A stretch of DNA of 48,052 nt from Ruminococcus sp. (GCA_022768065.1 JALELS010000029.1:1-48052), one strand, 5' to 3'. Shown: positions 32,473 through 41,214, counted from the stretch's first letter. Program-made: numbers and translations. The notes: generated by a model not told the origin, from the letters alone.

Positions 32473-33102
32473 ATGAAAATCAAAGCTGCAAGAACAAAAA
32501 AGATAAAAGCCGCAAATTTCGGAATACTGAGCCAAAAAATGTTTTTACTTATGACGGTTTTTATTATAGGACTTGTTTTCGGCGCTATGAGCTTAAGAAA
32601 TCTGGGAGATGATTATACACAAAAAATTCAATCTTTTATTGTGAACTATTTTCTCGCCAAATCGTCACAATCGTTATTTACTGTTTTTGTTACGGCATTG
32701 CTACGCGACTGTTTGTTTCTACTAATACCGTTTATATTCGGATTATGTCTTATAGGCGAACCTATAGTGTGGCTTGAACCGGTTTTGCGCGGACTCGGAA
32801 TAGGTTTGATATCCGGATATTTATACAGAACATATAATATTGACGGTATGAAATTTTACGGCATTGTTATGTTGATTCCGTTTGTGCTGTCTTCATCAAT
32901 AATGCTGGCGGCGTGCCATGAAAGTATACTTATGTGCAGAGACATAAACAGGAAAATAAAGGATAATACCGTGATACAGAGCAATTTTATAAAACTGTAT
33001 TTGATAAGATATGCGGTTTTGCTTATATCCGAAATACTGATTTCAATAATTTCGACAATAAATATAAGATTTTTAGCCGAAAAACTTACTCTTACTTTTT
33101 AG
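32473..33102 (+). CDS. SpoIIM-like stage II sporulation membrane protein
   Basis: A 209-residue protein with a basic N-terminus and about five membrane helices. MFLLMTVFIIGLVFGAMSLRNLGDD is the typical SpoIIM opening, and the middle GLGIGLISGYLYRTYNIDGMKFYGIVMLIPFVLSSSIMLAACHES also fits. In spore formers SpoIIM joins SpoIID and SpoIIP in peptidoglycan remodelling during engulfment. Related proteins persist in non-sporulating Clostridia, so sporulation is not proven. AGGAGG lies about eight bases upstream. The 3' end overlaps the convergent recombinase gene by 11 bases, with no terminator between. Confidence 0.8.
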   Translation: MKIKAARTKKIKAANFGILSQKMFLLMTVFIIGLVFGAMSLRNLGDDYTQKIQSFIVNYFLAKSSQSLFTVFVTALLRDCLFLLIPFIFGLCLIGEPIVWLEPVLRGLGIGLISGYLYRTYNIDGMKFYGIVMLIPFVLSSSIMLAACHESILMCRDINRKIKDNTVIQSNFIKLYLIRYAVLLISEILISIISTINIRFLAEKLTLTF

Positions 33103-34099
33103 AAAGATTTTTATTTACTTTGCTCGCTTTAACCTCTGCCAACGGATTAGCTTCTGACGCTTTTCTGAGTTGTTCATCAACAATATGAGTGTAAATTTCC
33201 GTTGTGCCGAGATTTTCATGACCCAATATATCCTTTAATACCAACACATCAACATGCCCGTGCTGGTACATAAGAGTTGCGGCGGTATGGCGAAGCTTAT
33301 GTGCCGAAAAACCTCTGTCACCGAGACCCGCTTTGTCCAAATACTCATAAACAATATGCTGTACGGTTTTAGGACTTATGCGTTGAAGTCGTGAGCTTAA
33401 AAACAATGCGTCTTTGTCCTTATCTTTTAAACCGTCTTTGGGACGGACTGCCATATAATTTTTAATAGCATCCATACAAGCGTCATTTAAATAAATTGTA
33501 CGTTGTTTATTGCCTTTACCGGTTATTGTAATTGTGTTATTATCTCTTATGTCATTATAGTTGATTGAAACAAGTTCTGACAGACGCAGTCCGCAATTTA
33601 AAAATAAAACGAGTATACAATAATCACGTTCTTTATATTTTCCGTCAACGCTGCCGAGCAGTTTAAGGCTCTCATCAAGAGTCAGATATTTCGGCTGCGA
33701 TTTTTTGAGTTTGGGCGTTTCGAGCTCAAGCATTGGGTTTTCCTTAAAAAACATCCTCTGCACAGTCAGGTATTTATAAAACATTCTGATTGAAGTAACT
33801 TTACGTGCTCTTGCCGCCGAATCGTTATTGCGCTCATTTTTGCAATATGATAAAAAAGCATATGCATCCATTAAAGTTACATTTTTCAGGAAGTCTATAT
33901 CGACATCTGTAATATCAATCTTATCAAACTCCTCGGAGGAGGGGACAAGCCCTTTATATCTCTTCAGAAAACGCAAAAACATTTTCAAATCCAAAGCATA
34001 TTCATCAATGGTAAGTGATGATTTATTTTTAACAACATAAATGTGGTTTAAAAACTCTTTAAGTATAACCGGTAAATCGTTAGCAGTACTGTATTTCAT
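33092..34099 (-). CDS. Tyrosine recombinase of the XerC/XerD type
   Basis: A 335-residue recombinase with an N-terminal SAM-like DNA-binding domain (about 10-120) and a C-terminal catalytic domain. The catalytic residues are all present: R172 (CGLRLSEL), K195 (TGKGNKQR), H267 and R270 (HKLRH), H294 (GHENLG) and the nucleophile Y303 (EIYTH). Size and layout match chromosome-dimer-resolving Xer proteins rather than phage integrases. No excisionase, phage or conjugation genes are near. GGAGG lies about ten bases upstream of the ATG, with an inverted repeat just beyond it. A basic tail follows the active site. Confidence 0.88.
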   Translation of the reverse strand: MKYSTANDLPVILKEFLNHIYVVKNKSSLTIDEYALDLKMFLRFLKRYKGLVPSSEEFDKIDITDVDIDFLKNVTLMDAYAFLSYCKNERNNDSAARARKVTSIRMFYKYLTVQRMFFKENPMLELETPKLKKSQPKYLTLDESLKLLGSVDGKYKERDYCILVLFLNCGLRLSELVSINYNDIRDNNTITITGKGNKQRTIYLNDACMDAIKNYMAVRPKDGLKDKDKDALFLSSRLQRISPKTVQHIVYEYLDKAGLGDRGFSAHKLRHTAATLMYQHGHVDVLVLKDILGHENLGTTEIYTHIVDEQLRKASEANPLAEVKASKVNKNLSKK

Positions 34100-34118
34100 C
34101 TTAAAAGGACACCTCCGT

Positions 34119-34133
34119 GTGAAACGGTTTCAC
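34119..34133 (-). promoter_or_regulatory. Inverted repeat GTGAAAC/GTTTCAC upstream of the recombinase
   Basis: Seven-base arms separated by one base lie about 20 bases upstream of the start codon, next to the ribosome site. The size is compatible with an operator, for example LacI-like, but no regulator gene is nearby. Confidence 0.4.
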
Positions 34134-34780
34134 GCATACTGATTAAATATATGAATTTAGCATAACACCGAACCGTAGTTCATAAATGATGCCGGGGCAA
34201 ATAAAGTAAAGATAATACGTTAATAAAATTATGACTGTAACAATTATACATTAAACCGCAAGAATTGTCTATTTATAGAATTATTTAGCTTGTACTAATC
34301 CAAACAAATTTAATTGATCAAAAATCACTATAGGATAATAATGATTGAAAATTATACTTAATTTAAATAATTATTAAGTCAATGCAATGAATTAAATTAA
34401 ATTAAATATAGAGAAAACTAATTAAGGAAACAATTATTAAATATAAAAAATATAATATGTAACCATTTTTTATAAAGCAAATAATGCCATGATTCAAACT
34501 AAAAGAAGATAACATTGTGGTTAAAAAATAAACCCCACGCCAGCTAAAACCATATATTGCTTTTAAGGGCAAAAAACACTCTCAATAACCGTAAAACCAC
34601 GGATTTTAAGGAATATTTTGTGTCTGCGCTCCCCTTAATTATACAAAACTTTTATTTTGTATAATTACTGATTTCAAAAAAGCCTAAGTCCTTTAACTCC
34701 TACTCTGATTGAAGAAACTAAAAGTAACAGCCATAAAATGAATAGTTATGGCTTCAATGTTAAATGAAAAACAAATAAAG
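34134..34780. other. AT-rich non-coding gap between the recombinase and the eut genes
   Basis: About 650 bases with visibly lower GC than the flanks, especially 34250-34480, and no supportable gene. It contains the perfect 13-base stem TAATTATACAAAA/TTTTGTATAATTA (34636-34667), a smaller AGCCATAA/TTATGGCT hairpin near 34730 and a slightly GC-richer patch around 34530-34630. No terminal repeats or tRNA fragment were recognised. It could be decayed coding sequence or a large regulatory or insertion scar. Confidence 0.5.
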
Positions 34781-34833
34781 CAAAAAGCAAATGGGGTTAA
34801 GTCAAGTTCTGTGATTTAACCTCATTTGCTTTA
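34781..34833 (-). terminator. Terminator after the eut operon
   Basis: AAAGCAAATGGGGTTAA and TTAACCTCATTTGCTTT form a 17-base stem with one G-T pair. On the minus strand it is followed by a T run. Confidence 0.85.
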
Positions 34834-34844
34834 ATCATTTTTAA

Positions 34845-35543
34845 TTACAGTTTCAGCTTATATCCGCTGCATTTTTGTTTAAGCATGGCCTTAATTACAT
34901 CAACGGCATACGCAGCGGCCTCAACCGGCGGCATACCGAACCTGCTTATATTTGAAATTACCGTATAATCGCTTTCGCTCATTTCCGGATGAGGTTTATA
35001 TGCGATATATGCACTCATACTTTCATCTGTAAGAAGTCCGGGTCGCTCTCCTATAAGTACGCAAACGACCTTTGCGTTTAGCAACGGGCCTATTTCACGA
35101 GCGGTGTTAACTCTGCAATACCGTACAAAGAATGGTTTTCCTACACTTATACCTTCTTCTTCAAGCGCTAGATGCAATATAGGCAACATATTGGGAATAT
35201 TCGCTTTTATTGACGGTGCCGACAGACCGTCACCGCAATATATTTGAACATCTGCACCGTATGTCGCGTTCTTAAGCAAAAAATCTTTGGTTTTCGCCTC
35301 AAACAATCTTCCATAATCCGGTCGCGTTAGCATTTCATATTTATCGTGACACTTAGTCCTTACTTCGAAAAGGCCGAGTTCGTCCAATGTTTCTTCACTA
35401 ACCTCGCTCATAACAGCATCATTTGCCGCAGCGTGTGCTGCCCTAAAGTCGAGATATGCTTTTGTTTTATATCTGCTGCCTGCCCTGCCTATTTCCAAGC
35501 GCGCAGGTGTTGCACTTCTTAGACTGTCATAATAATCGCCCAT
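34845..35543 (-). CDS. eutC: Ethanolamine ammonia-lyase small subunit
   Basis: A 232-residue light chain of the adenosylcobalamin-dependent enzyme that splits ethanolamine into acetaldehyde and ammonia. The opening TPARLEIGRAGSRYKTKAYLDFRAAHAAANDAVMSEV is nearly diagnostic, followed by VQIYCGDGLSAPSIKANIPNMLPIL and RYCRVNTAREIGPLLNAKVVCVLIGERPGLLTDESMSAYIAYKP, part of the B12- and substrate-binding region. It is shorter than the E. coli protein, which has an N-terminal microcompartment-targeting extension. That extension is absent here, consistent with no shell genes. It ends the operon, 16 bases after eutB. Confidence 0.95.
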   Translation of the reverse strand: MGDYYDSLRSATPARLEIGRAGSRYKTKAYLDFRAAHAAANDAVMSEVSEETLDELGLFEVRTKCHDKYEMLTRPDYGRLFEAKTKDFLLKNATYGADVQIYCGDGLSAPSIKANIPNMLPILHLALEEEGISVGKPFFVRYCRVNTAREIGPLLNAKVVCVLIGERPGLLTDESMSAYIAYKPHPEMSESDYTVISNISRFGMPPVEAAAYAVDVIKAMLKQKCSGYKLKL

Positions 35544-35559
35544 ATCTTACACCGTCCGT

Positions 35560-36921
35560 TCACAGAAATATTCGTGGATTTCCCGCATTTTTACCAAGAT
35601 GTCCGTTTTCCCAAATTCCATAGCTTTCAAGCCAGCGCCTGAATTCCTCAATCGGCGACAATCCGAGCATTTCCCGTATAGCTGCAATATCATGATATGA
35701 GGTCGATTGATACATAAGCATTACATCGTCGCTCTGTGGAATTGCCATAACATAATGACATCCGGCAGAGGCAAGCATAACCAGCAGCGAATCGCTGTCG
35801 TTTTGGTCCGCTTTCATATGGTTGGTGTAGCAAATATCACAACCCATAGGTAATCCGTGCATATGGCCGCAAAAATTATCTTCGAGAGCTGCACGAATCA
35901 ATTCTTTGGTGTCGTATATGTATTCCGGTCCTATAAAGCCGACAACGGTATTGACAAGAAACGGATTATAATGCCGCGCAAGCCCGTAACATCGGCTCTC
36001 CATAACAAGCTGATCTGCACCGTTATGAGAATTTGACGACAGCTCACTTCCCTGCCCCGTCTCAAAATACATATAATTAGGACCGATTGGCGTAGCCTTA
36101 CTTGCCATCAATTCGTTCGCTTCCGCGAGCATGTCAACATCTGTTCCGAAAGAAGCGAGAGCCTTTTCGCTTCCTGCAATCGATTGAAAGCAGAGATCCA
36201 TAGGCACACCGCTTTTTAATGCCTTTAACTGTGTTGTAATATGACTTAAAACACATATTTGCGTGGGTATTTTCAAACGCGTTTTTACATCGTTAAACAG
36301 ATTGAGTATATCCGATGTGCTTTTAACATTATCAATAGCAGGGTTAAGCCCCAAAACCGCATCACCTGCACCGTATGATAATCCTTCAAGCAGCGACGCC
36401 GTTACTCCCTTGACGTTATCTGTAGGATGATTAGGCTGTAAACGTACGGCAAACGTACCCTTTTTTCCTATTGTTGTGTTACAGGTAGCCTCTATGTGCA
36501 GTTTGCGCGAAACATACATTAAATCAAGATTTCCCATAAGTTTAGCTAAAGCAGCTATAACTTCGGAGGTCATACCGCGGGCTTTTTTCAAAATTTCGTC
36601 CCCGGTAATCATATTGTCGAGTATAACTTCTCGTAATTCACCTATTGTAAGTGATTTGATTTTGTCGTATTCTTTTGTGTCAAGATCGCCGAGAATTATC
36701 CTCGTTATCGCGTCTTCGTTTGCGGGAACAGCAGGCTCTGCAGTAATTTCTTCGACCGTTAGATCGCTCAACACTTCTTTTGCAGCTATTCGTTCCTTGG
36801 CGTTAGCAGCAGCAATTCCTGCAAGCGAATCGCCGCTCTTTTGTTCATTGGCTTTAGCCAAAACCTCTTTAATCGAAGAAAATTTATATCTGTTACCTAA
36901 AAGTACGGTTTCCAACTTCAT
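35560..36921 (-). CDS. eutB: Ethanolamine ammonia-lyase large subunit
   Basis: A 453-residue TIM-barrel heavy chain of ethanolamine ammonia-lyase. CNTTIGKKGTFAVRLQPNHPTDN, the GLSYGAGDAVLGLNPAIDNV block, the glutamate in YFETGQGSELSSNSHNGADQLVMESRCYGLARHYNPFLVNTVVGFIGPEYI and GLPMGCDICYTNHMKADQND are strongly conserved and intact. The ATG overlaps the eutA stop by four bases (ATGA). The enzyme needs adenosylcobalamin and the reactivase EutA. No cobalamin adenosyltransferase or aldehyde/alcohol dehydrogenase of the eut pathway is in the window, so acetaldehyde must be handled elsewhere. Confidence 0.97.
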   Translation of the reverse strand: MKLETVLLGNRYKFSSIKEVLAKANEQKSGDSLAGIAAANAKERIAAKEVLSDLTVEEITAEPAVPANEDAITRIILGDLDTKEYDKIKSLTIGELREVILDNMITGDEILKKARGMTSEVIAALAKLMGNLDLMYVSRKLHIEATCNTTIGKKGTFAVRLQPNHPTDNVKGVTASLLEGLSYGAGDAVLGLNPAIDNVKSTSDILNLFNDVKTRLKIPTQICVLSHITTQLKALKSGVPMDLCFQSIAGSEKALASFGTDVDMLAEANELMASKATPIGPNYMYFETGQGSELSSNSHNGADQLVMESRCYGLARHYNPFLVNTVVGFIGPEYIYDTKELIRAALEDNFCGHMHGLPMGCDICYTNHMKADQNDSDSLLVMLASAGCHYVMAIPQSDDVMLMYQSTSYHDIAAIREMLGLSPIEEFRRWLESYGIWENGHLGKNAGNPRIFL

Positions 36922-38291
36922 TTCTTTTTGCCTCCGAAAACAAGAGTTTTAACAACTACCGGTACAGCTTTATTGCCGGCAATAGGTTCACCGATATCTA
37001 TATAATCGTCTGACTTACATTCAATACCGTCAAGACAAATAAATGGATACCTTGTAGGCAACCGCCTGTGAAGGCATTGCCCCAAGGCCTTTGAAAAATC
37101 TTCTTTCAGAATTACAACCAACGGTATATTATTATTTATCAAATTTTTACAAGCCGACGCTATCTTTTCGGCAAGCTCATCAACATATTTGAATGACGGT
37201 GATTTTTCTCCTCTTATGCATATGGCACACGGCTTATCCGATACGCGCTCAAGTGATTCGATACACGGCAGATTTTTAATCGGTAATGCAACATCGGCAT
37301 ACTGTACGGTACTTCCGGAAATATCCATACTGAACTGGCCTGCTCCGATAACAGTTGCCCGTATAGGATTGTCAATCTCGGTTATAACCTTGCACGGATA
37401 AGTTTCGGTGTCCTTTTTAATTTCATCGGCAAGAATAACGCCGATATCACCGTATTTAAACGGATTATCCGTTTTTTCCTGCATACACTCAGAAACACCG
37501 CCCGAAAAAGTAATGATTTCGGGGATATATTTCCCGGATAGCAAATTATCGGTTATTAACTCGGCTTCAATAGTTTTTTCTTTACAAAAACCCAAAGCCT
37601 CTTTAATTTTTGAGGCAAGTATAGAGCAAAGCTTACGAATCGAATTTATGCTATCCGCATCATCAAAGCTTTTTATGTTTATGTCATTTGCGCGGCACAA
37701 ATTTAATAACGACGATGATATAAAAATACCATCGTCGTTATTTTTTCGCACGAGTCTGCCGCCGATATTTAAGCAACAGGTTTCCACACAACTTCCGTTT
37801 ACAAATACAGAGATGTTGGTAGTGCCGCCGCCTATGTCAACATTAGCGGTACATTTCCCCTCGTTTTCGCTGATAACGTCTGCCCCGGCGCCTTTGCCGG
37901 AAAGGTAAGATTCAAGCTCGCTGCCTGCCTGGGCTGCAATAAAATCGCCTGCAAATTCGGATACGGAAGAAATAACCTCCGAGGCATTTTCTCTGCAGGC
38001 ACTCTCGCCTGTAACTATAACAGCCCCGCATTTCAGCTCATCCGGTGTTACACCGGCTTTTTTATATTGTTCTTTAATAATTGCTGTAACGGCACGAGCG
38101 TCAATTTTACCGTCGGATAAAAGCGGTGTAAAAACAACATCACTTTTATATAAAACCTTTTTTGATGTTATATGCACGCTCGGAACTGTACCGAAACCCT
38201 CCGTCACACCTATGCCGATTCGGCTGATAACAAGATGAGTGGTCGTAGTGCCTATATCTATTCCGGCACTCAGCATACTTTCCGTTTTCAT
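36918..38291 (-). CDS. eutA: Ethanolamine ammonia-lyase reactivating factor
   Basis: A 457-residue ASKHA-type ATPase that removes damaged cobalamin from ethanolamine ammonia-lyase. GIDIGTTTTHLVISRI is the phosphate-1 loop, VDIGGGTTNISVF the phosphate-2 loop and FSGGVSECM the adenosine loop. It starts one base after the gtrA stop (TAATATG), with only a weak ribosome site, so it is probably coupled to that gene. It overlaps eutB by four bases. Confidence 0.95.
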   Translation of the reverse strand: MKTESMLSAGIDIGTTTTHLVISRIGIGVTEGFGTVPSVHITSKKVLYKSDVVFTPLLSDGKIDARAVTAIIKEQYKKAGVTPDELKCGAVIVTGESACRENASEVISSVSEFAGDFIAAQAGSELESYLSGKGAGADVISENEGKCTANVDIGGGTTNISVFVNGSCVETCCLNIGGRLVRKNNDDGIFISSSLLNLCRANDINIKSFDDADSINSIRKLCSILASKIKEALGFCKEKTIEAELITDNLLSGKYIPEIITFSGGVSECMQEKTDNPFKYGDIGVILADEIKKDTETYPCKVITEIDNPIRATVIGAGQFSMDISGSTVQYADVALPIKNLPCIESLERVSDKPCAICIRGEKSPSFKYVDELAEKIASACKNLINNNIPLVVILKEDFSKALGQCLHRRLPTRYPFICLDGIECKSDDYIDIGEPIAGNKAVPVVVKTLVFGGKKK

Positions 38292-38292
38292 A

Positions 38293-38859
38293 TTAAGTCT
38301 CTTCGGCCGCAGATGATGATTCTGCCGCCTTTTCTGCTTCTATTGTTGATTTTTTTCTGCGGTGAATAATAAATCTGTTGCACGGATAAGTCCATAATGT
38401 AGGAATCGCCATTCCGATAAGCTTTATAACCAAATCCCAGAAGTTACCCGTAAGATTGTGGGATTGTGCAAAGGTTGTCATAGCAGAACCTATCCAACCG
38501 TTTGCAAAAATTGTAAATACAACCATAATCGCATACAAAATCATACTGAGAGTCGGATTTACATCTGCTTTGAATGTAATTTTGCGGTTAAGAATAAATG
38601 CAATGGCATATCCAACGGTTGTGGAAATAAGATAAGTGTAAAGATAGCCTTTTGAAGTTATGCCTATCATATTGAGCGCATCATTTACAACAGGTACGGA
38701 AGTTAAAGCCTTAAATGCCGTATTCAGTAAAACCATATGTACAATTAACTCAACTGCGGACGAACTGCCTCCGGCTATTGAAAATTTAATAAACTTCCAA
38801 AGTTCTGCGTGTTTTTTCGACCAACGTGTAAATCCGTTCTCTTTTTTAGTTTCGCTCAT
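38293..38859 (-). CDS. GtrA-family membrane protein
   Basis: A 188-residue protein with four membrane helices. KFIKFSIAGGSSSAVELIVHMVLL and YLISTTVGYAIAFILNRKITFK are the conserved GtrA opening and middle, and the C-terminal tail is rich in Glu, Ala and Ser. GtrA proteins are thought to flip lipid-linked sugars. Here it lies 16 bases after the metallophosphoesterase gene and one base before eutA, an unusual place for such a protein. Whether it serves ethanolamine metabolism or is merely co-transcribed is unclear. Confidence 0.87.
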   Translation of the reverse strand: MSETKKENGFTRWSKKHAELWKFIKFSIAGGSSSAVELIVHMVLLNTAFKALTSVPVVNDALNMIGITSKGYLYTYLISTTVGYAIAFILNRKITFKADVNPTLSMILYAIMVVFTIFANGWIGSAMTTFAQSHNLTGNFWDLVIKLIGMAIPTLWTYPCNRFIIHRRKKSTIEAEKAAESSSAAEET

Positions 38860-38875
38860 TTTTGACCTCCGATAA

Positions 38876-39996
38876 TTATAAGTATTTTGCGAGTAAAACG
38901 ATAAGAATTATAATTGCAGCCATAATGCCGAGAGTTTTTATAATCATCGGTATTGCAGCGTCAACCGTTGCCGGAGCCTTACTTGAAAGATAGTCATAAA
39001 TCGGCTTTGAAACTTTTTTACCGACTAAATCTTCATATGTTCTGGTGTAGGTCTTATAGCTGTTCGGTTCTTTTTCATCAAGGATAAAACATCTTACACC
39101 ACGCTTGGTTCTGTTTCCGTAAACATTAAATCCGGACGATTGCGTAAAGCCGAGGTCGACATTTTTATAAGTGCCTATGAAACTGTTTTTATGGTCGTGA
39201 CCTACGTACACCGCCATTACATCCCCGCATTCCGAAATGGCGTCGAATTCGCCGTTGTTAATGTCCGGTATTGACGGCGGTTCTTCAAACATTCCGCCGA
39301 CTCTGCAGGTGTTTCCGAGTCTGTAGAACTCGTGTTTATGCGTTCTGTAGGCCTGTACGGCTCTTCTTTCATTCTTCTTAACTCTTTTGAGAATATTATA
39401 ATATTCCGGAAGCGGTATATGCTGAAAAACTATTGAAGGAACATATTTTCCGTTCTTTTCTTTAAGCTCGTCGCGTTTTGCCCTATACCAAGAAATTATT
39501 TTTTTATCAAACGCCTCATATCCGCCGCCCTTTGCATCGGTGCCGCTGTCAAAAAGATACAAATTGAAAACATCTCTGTCAGAACCGTCTGAGGCTTTTA
39601 TCGGTATATTATATGTACCGCCGCCGTCTATGCCTTCGGCTTGAGTTCCTATGCAATTGGGCAGAGCTTTATATATATCGTTAAACTGATCTTTATTGGA
39701 GATGCCCACCTGCCTGTCGTGATTACCGAAGGTTACTGCAAACGGTATATAAGTTTTGTAACAGGTTCAAGTAAAGTGTTTATTGTTTTGGCAACAGCAT
39801 TTTCAAGATCTTTTCCTTTTCCCTTGTATGTTACACCGTAGCCTTTGATTTGATCGCCGGTATACACAACAAGATCGGGTTTTTCATCTTCGATTGCGGC
39901 CTCAAGCAGAGCCATAGTGTCGGGTGATACCTTAGGTATCTCCTGCATATCCGTAATCTGCATGATTTTAAATAAGCCGTCTTTGTTCATTCTCAT
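38876..39996 (-). pseudogene. Calcineurin-like metallophosphoesterase, frameshifted, with C-terminal membrane anchor
   Basis: Two frames together make one phosphoesterase of about 373 residues. The first (ATG 39996, AGGAGA upstream) has the metal motif QITDMQE and VVYTGDQIKGYG, then runs to a stop at 39733. The second, in another frame, continues with IPFAVTFGNHDRQVGISNKD, which is the expected GNHD motif, then FQHIPLPEY, YVGHDHKNSF and a single C-terminal helix. The break lies at about 39742-39757, next to a four-base T run (A run on the coding strand); one extra base there would restore VTKTYIPFAVTFGNHD. It may be a true frameshift or a sequencing error. There is no N-terminal signal, so the catalytic part would be cytoplasmic. 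Confidence 0.85.
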
Positions 39997-40026
39997 AAGA
40001 CTTTTCTCCTGCATATATAAAAATAA

Positions 40027-40063
40027 GGGACACGATGAGTAAAAACCATACTCATTGCGTCCC
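40027..40063 (-). promoter_or_regulatory. Leader hairpin, possible attenuator, upstream of the phosphoesterase-gtrA-eut operon
   Basis: On the minus strand, GGGACGCAATGAGT pairs with ACTCATCGTGTCCC (with mismatches in the middle) and is followed by TTATTTTTATAT. It lies between the promoter at 40092-40121 and the first start codon, so it could act as a leader terminator or attenuator. I could not find the paired loops expected for a EutV-type antiterminator site. Confidence 0.5.
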
Positions 40064-40091
40064 CTTTGACGTTGTGTATCAGTACTTAAAG

Positions 40092-40121
40092 ATAGTACCA
40101 CGTTAAAAGTTGTTTTGTCAA
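40092..40121 (-). promoter_or_regulatory. Promoter of the phosphoesterase-gtrA-eutABC operon
   Basis: On the minus strand, TTGACA (40121-40116), 18 bases and TACTAT (40097-40092). The leader would be about 90 bases and include the hairpin at 40027-40063. I saw no other convincing promoter closer to eutA. Confidence 0.65.
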
Positions 40122-40182
40122 CCTTATTTAAGTTAAATTATTGTAAAATGTCAGTTTTACGCGAATTTTATATTATTCACGA

Positions 40183-40434
40183 TTATGCTGCAGAACCGCT
40201 GTCGGAATCTTTTTTATTTTTGCCGAGAAGCGCAAACAGTTTTTCCTGAGCCTTAGAGCCGTCGCCGAAGATTCTGCCTGCCGCGTAGTCAAGAAGATAT
40301 AATCCGTTAATGCTGACACCCTTATATTTCTGACCGTATTTCTTTGCAACATGCTTTGCGGAAAGTGCGACGGTAGAGACGGTACCTATTGCCAAAATAT
40401 CGCCGAAAAGATTTGACCATCTGTTTTTTCTCAT
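40183..40434 (-). CDS. Small conserved-looking hypothetical protein
   Basis: An 83-residue protein opening MRKNRWSNLFGDILAIGTVSTVALSAKH, with one moderately hydrophobic segment (about 8-26), then a basic and glycine-containing stretch (KKYGQKYKGVSINGLYLLDYAAGRIFGDGSKAQEKLFALLGKNKK). It starts 23 bases after the DUF6873-like gene and is probably last in the cwlD-radA operon. The ATG at 40434 is chosen; an in-frame ATG three codons earlier is possible. No family recognised. Confidence 0.6.
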   Translation of the reverse strand: MRKNRWSNLFGDILAIGTVSTVALSAKHVAKKYGQKYKGVSINGLYLLDYAAGRIFGDGSKAQEKLFALLGKNKKDSDSGSAA

Positions 40435-40457
40435 TATAACCACTTAGTCCTTTCTTT

Positions 40458-41213
40458 TTATAACTGTTGTTCCGATAGAGGTATTATACTTCCTATATCT
40501 GTTAGGTCATTGCCGTTTAGCGACTGCGGCGTTACTCCGTAGTTTTGCAAAAATGCTTTTATTCGGTCTTTATCGCTGTGCAGTTCAAAATTGCCGAAAA
40601 AAAGCAAAATATCTCGCGAAATCATCGCGGAACACCCGCCTATAAATCCGTAATCAAACCCATGCAGCCTAACGCTGCCTTTGTTGACTTTTAAAACATC
40701 GTATCCGTATTTGAGCAGAGCTTTTTCGATGCCAGAGTCATCGGTTATCACTGCATTTTCTCTTACGGGACACAGCGAACACTTTGTATAACCCTGTTTA
40801 ACATCGATTATACGCAAATTTTGAGATATGGCAACACCTAAAATTTGCGAGGAAACTGTTTTTCTGTTACATATAAAATCATTTCCGATGACAACGCAGT
40901 TAAAGGGCACGTCCAAAGGGTATTCGTACCCCAAATTTTCGTCGGCGATAACAGCTTTACCTCCGACGGAAGCGATCCATTCCCCTATCATGTGTTGCGT
41001 CTTGCTTAAATAATACAATCCGCTGCCAAACGATGTGACCGACATATCGATATGCCCTCTCACGGGAGCTTGTAAAGCTTTTTCCGAGTCACCGACAATA
41101 GTTTTAATACCTAATGCATTAAAATCGTTTATTAGGGGTTCTGCGGCGGCGCCTACTATTACCTCTTCTAAATTCGAGTCAGGCAAAAACGGATTTTTTA
41201 AAAAATGCTTCAT
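40458..41213 (-). CDS. DUF6873-like protein with a possible GME (amidinotransferase-type) fold
   Basis: A 251-residue protein resembling the DUF6873 family, which is annotated as a guanidino-group-modifying (GME) fold. PVRGHIDMSVTSFGSGLYYLS and GFIGGCSAMISRDILLFFGNFELHSD hold a candidate catalytic histidine and cysteine. A CSLCPVREN segment adds further cysteines that might bind metal. It starts one base after the radA stop. The biochemical reaction is unknown to me. The assignment rests on recalled family pattern and is not certain. Confidence 0.65.
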   Translation of the reverse strand: MKHFLKNPFLPDSNLEEVIVGAAAEPLINDFNALGIKTIVGDSEKALQAPVRGHIDMSVTSFGSGLYYLSKTQHMIGEWIASVGGKAVIADENLGYEYPLDVPFNCVVIGNDFICNRKTVSSQILGVAISQNLRIIDVKQGYTKCSLCPVRENAVITDDSGIEKALLKYGYDVLKVNKGSVRLHGFDYGFIGGCSAMISRDILLFFGNFELHSDKDRIKAFLQNYGVTPQSLNGNDLTDIGSIIPLSEQQL

Positions 41214-41214
41214 G

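Noticed and set aside
33092-34099. Integrated phage or conjugative element suggested by the tyrosine recombinase
   Set aside because: No excisionase, capsid, relaxase or replication gene, no tRNA target and no direct repeats were seen; size and motifs fit a Xer-type housekeeping recombinase.
34845-38291. Full ethanolamine-utilisation microcompartment locus
   Set aside because: Only eutA, eutB and eutC are present; shell proteins, eutH, eutD, eutE and eutG are absent from the window.
40027-40121. EutV-type paired-hairpin antiterminator site in the eut leader
   Set aside because: Only one good hairpin is present and the loop sequences do not show the conserved A and G positions expected.
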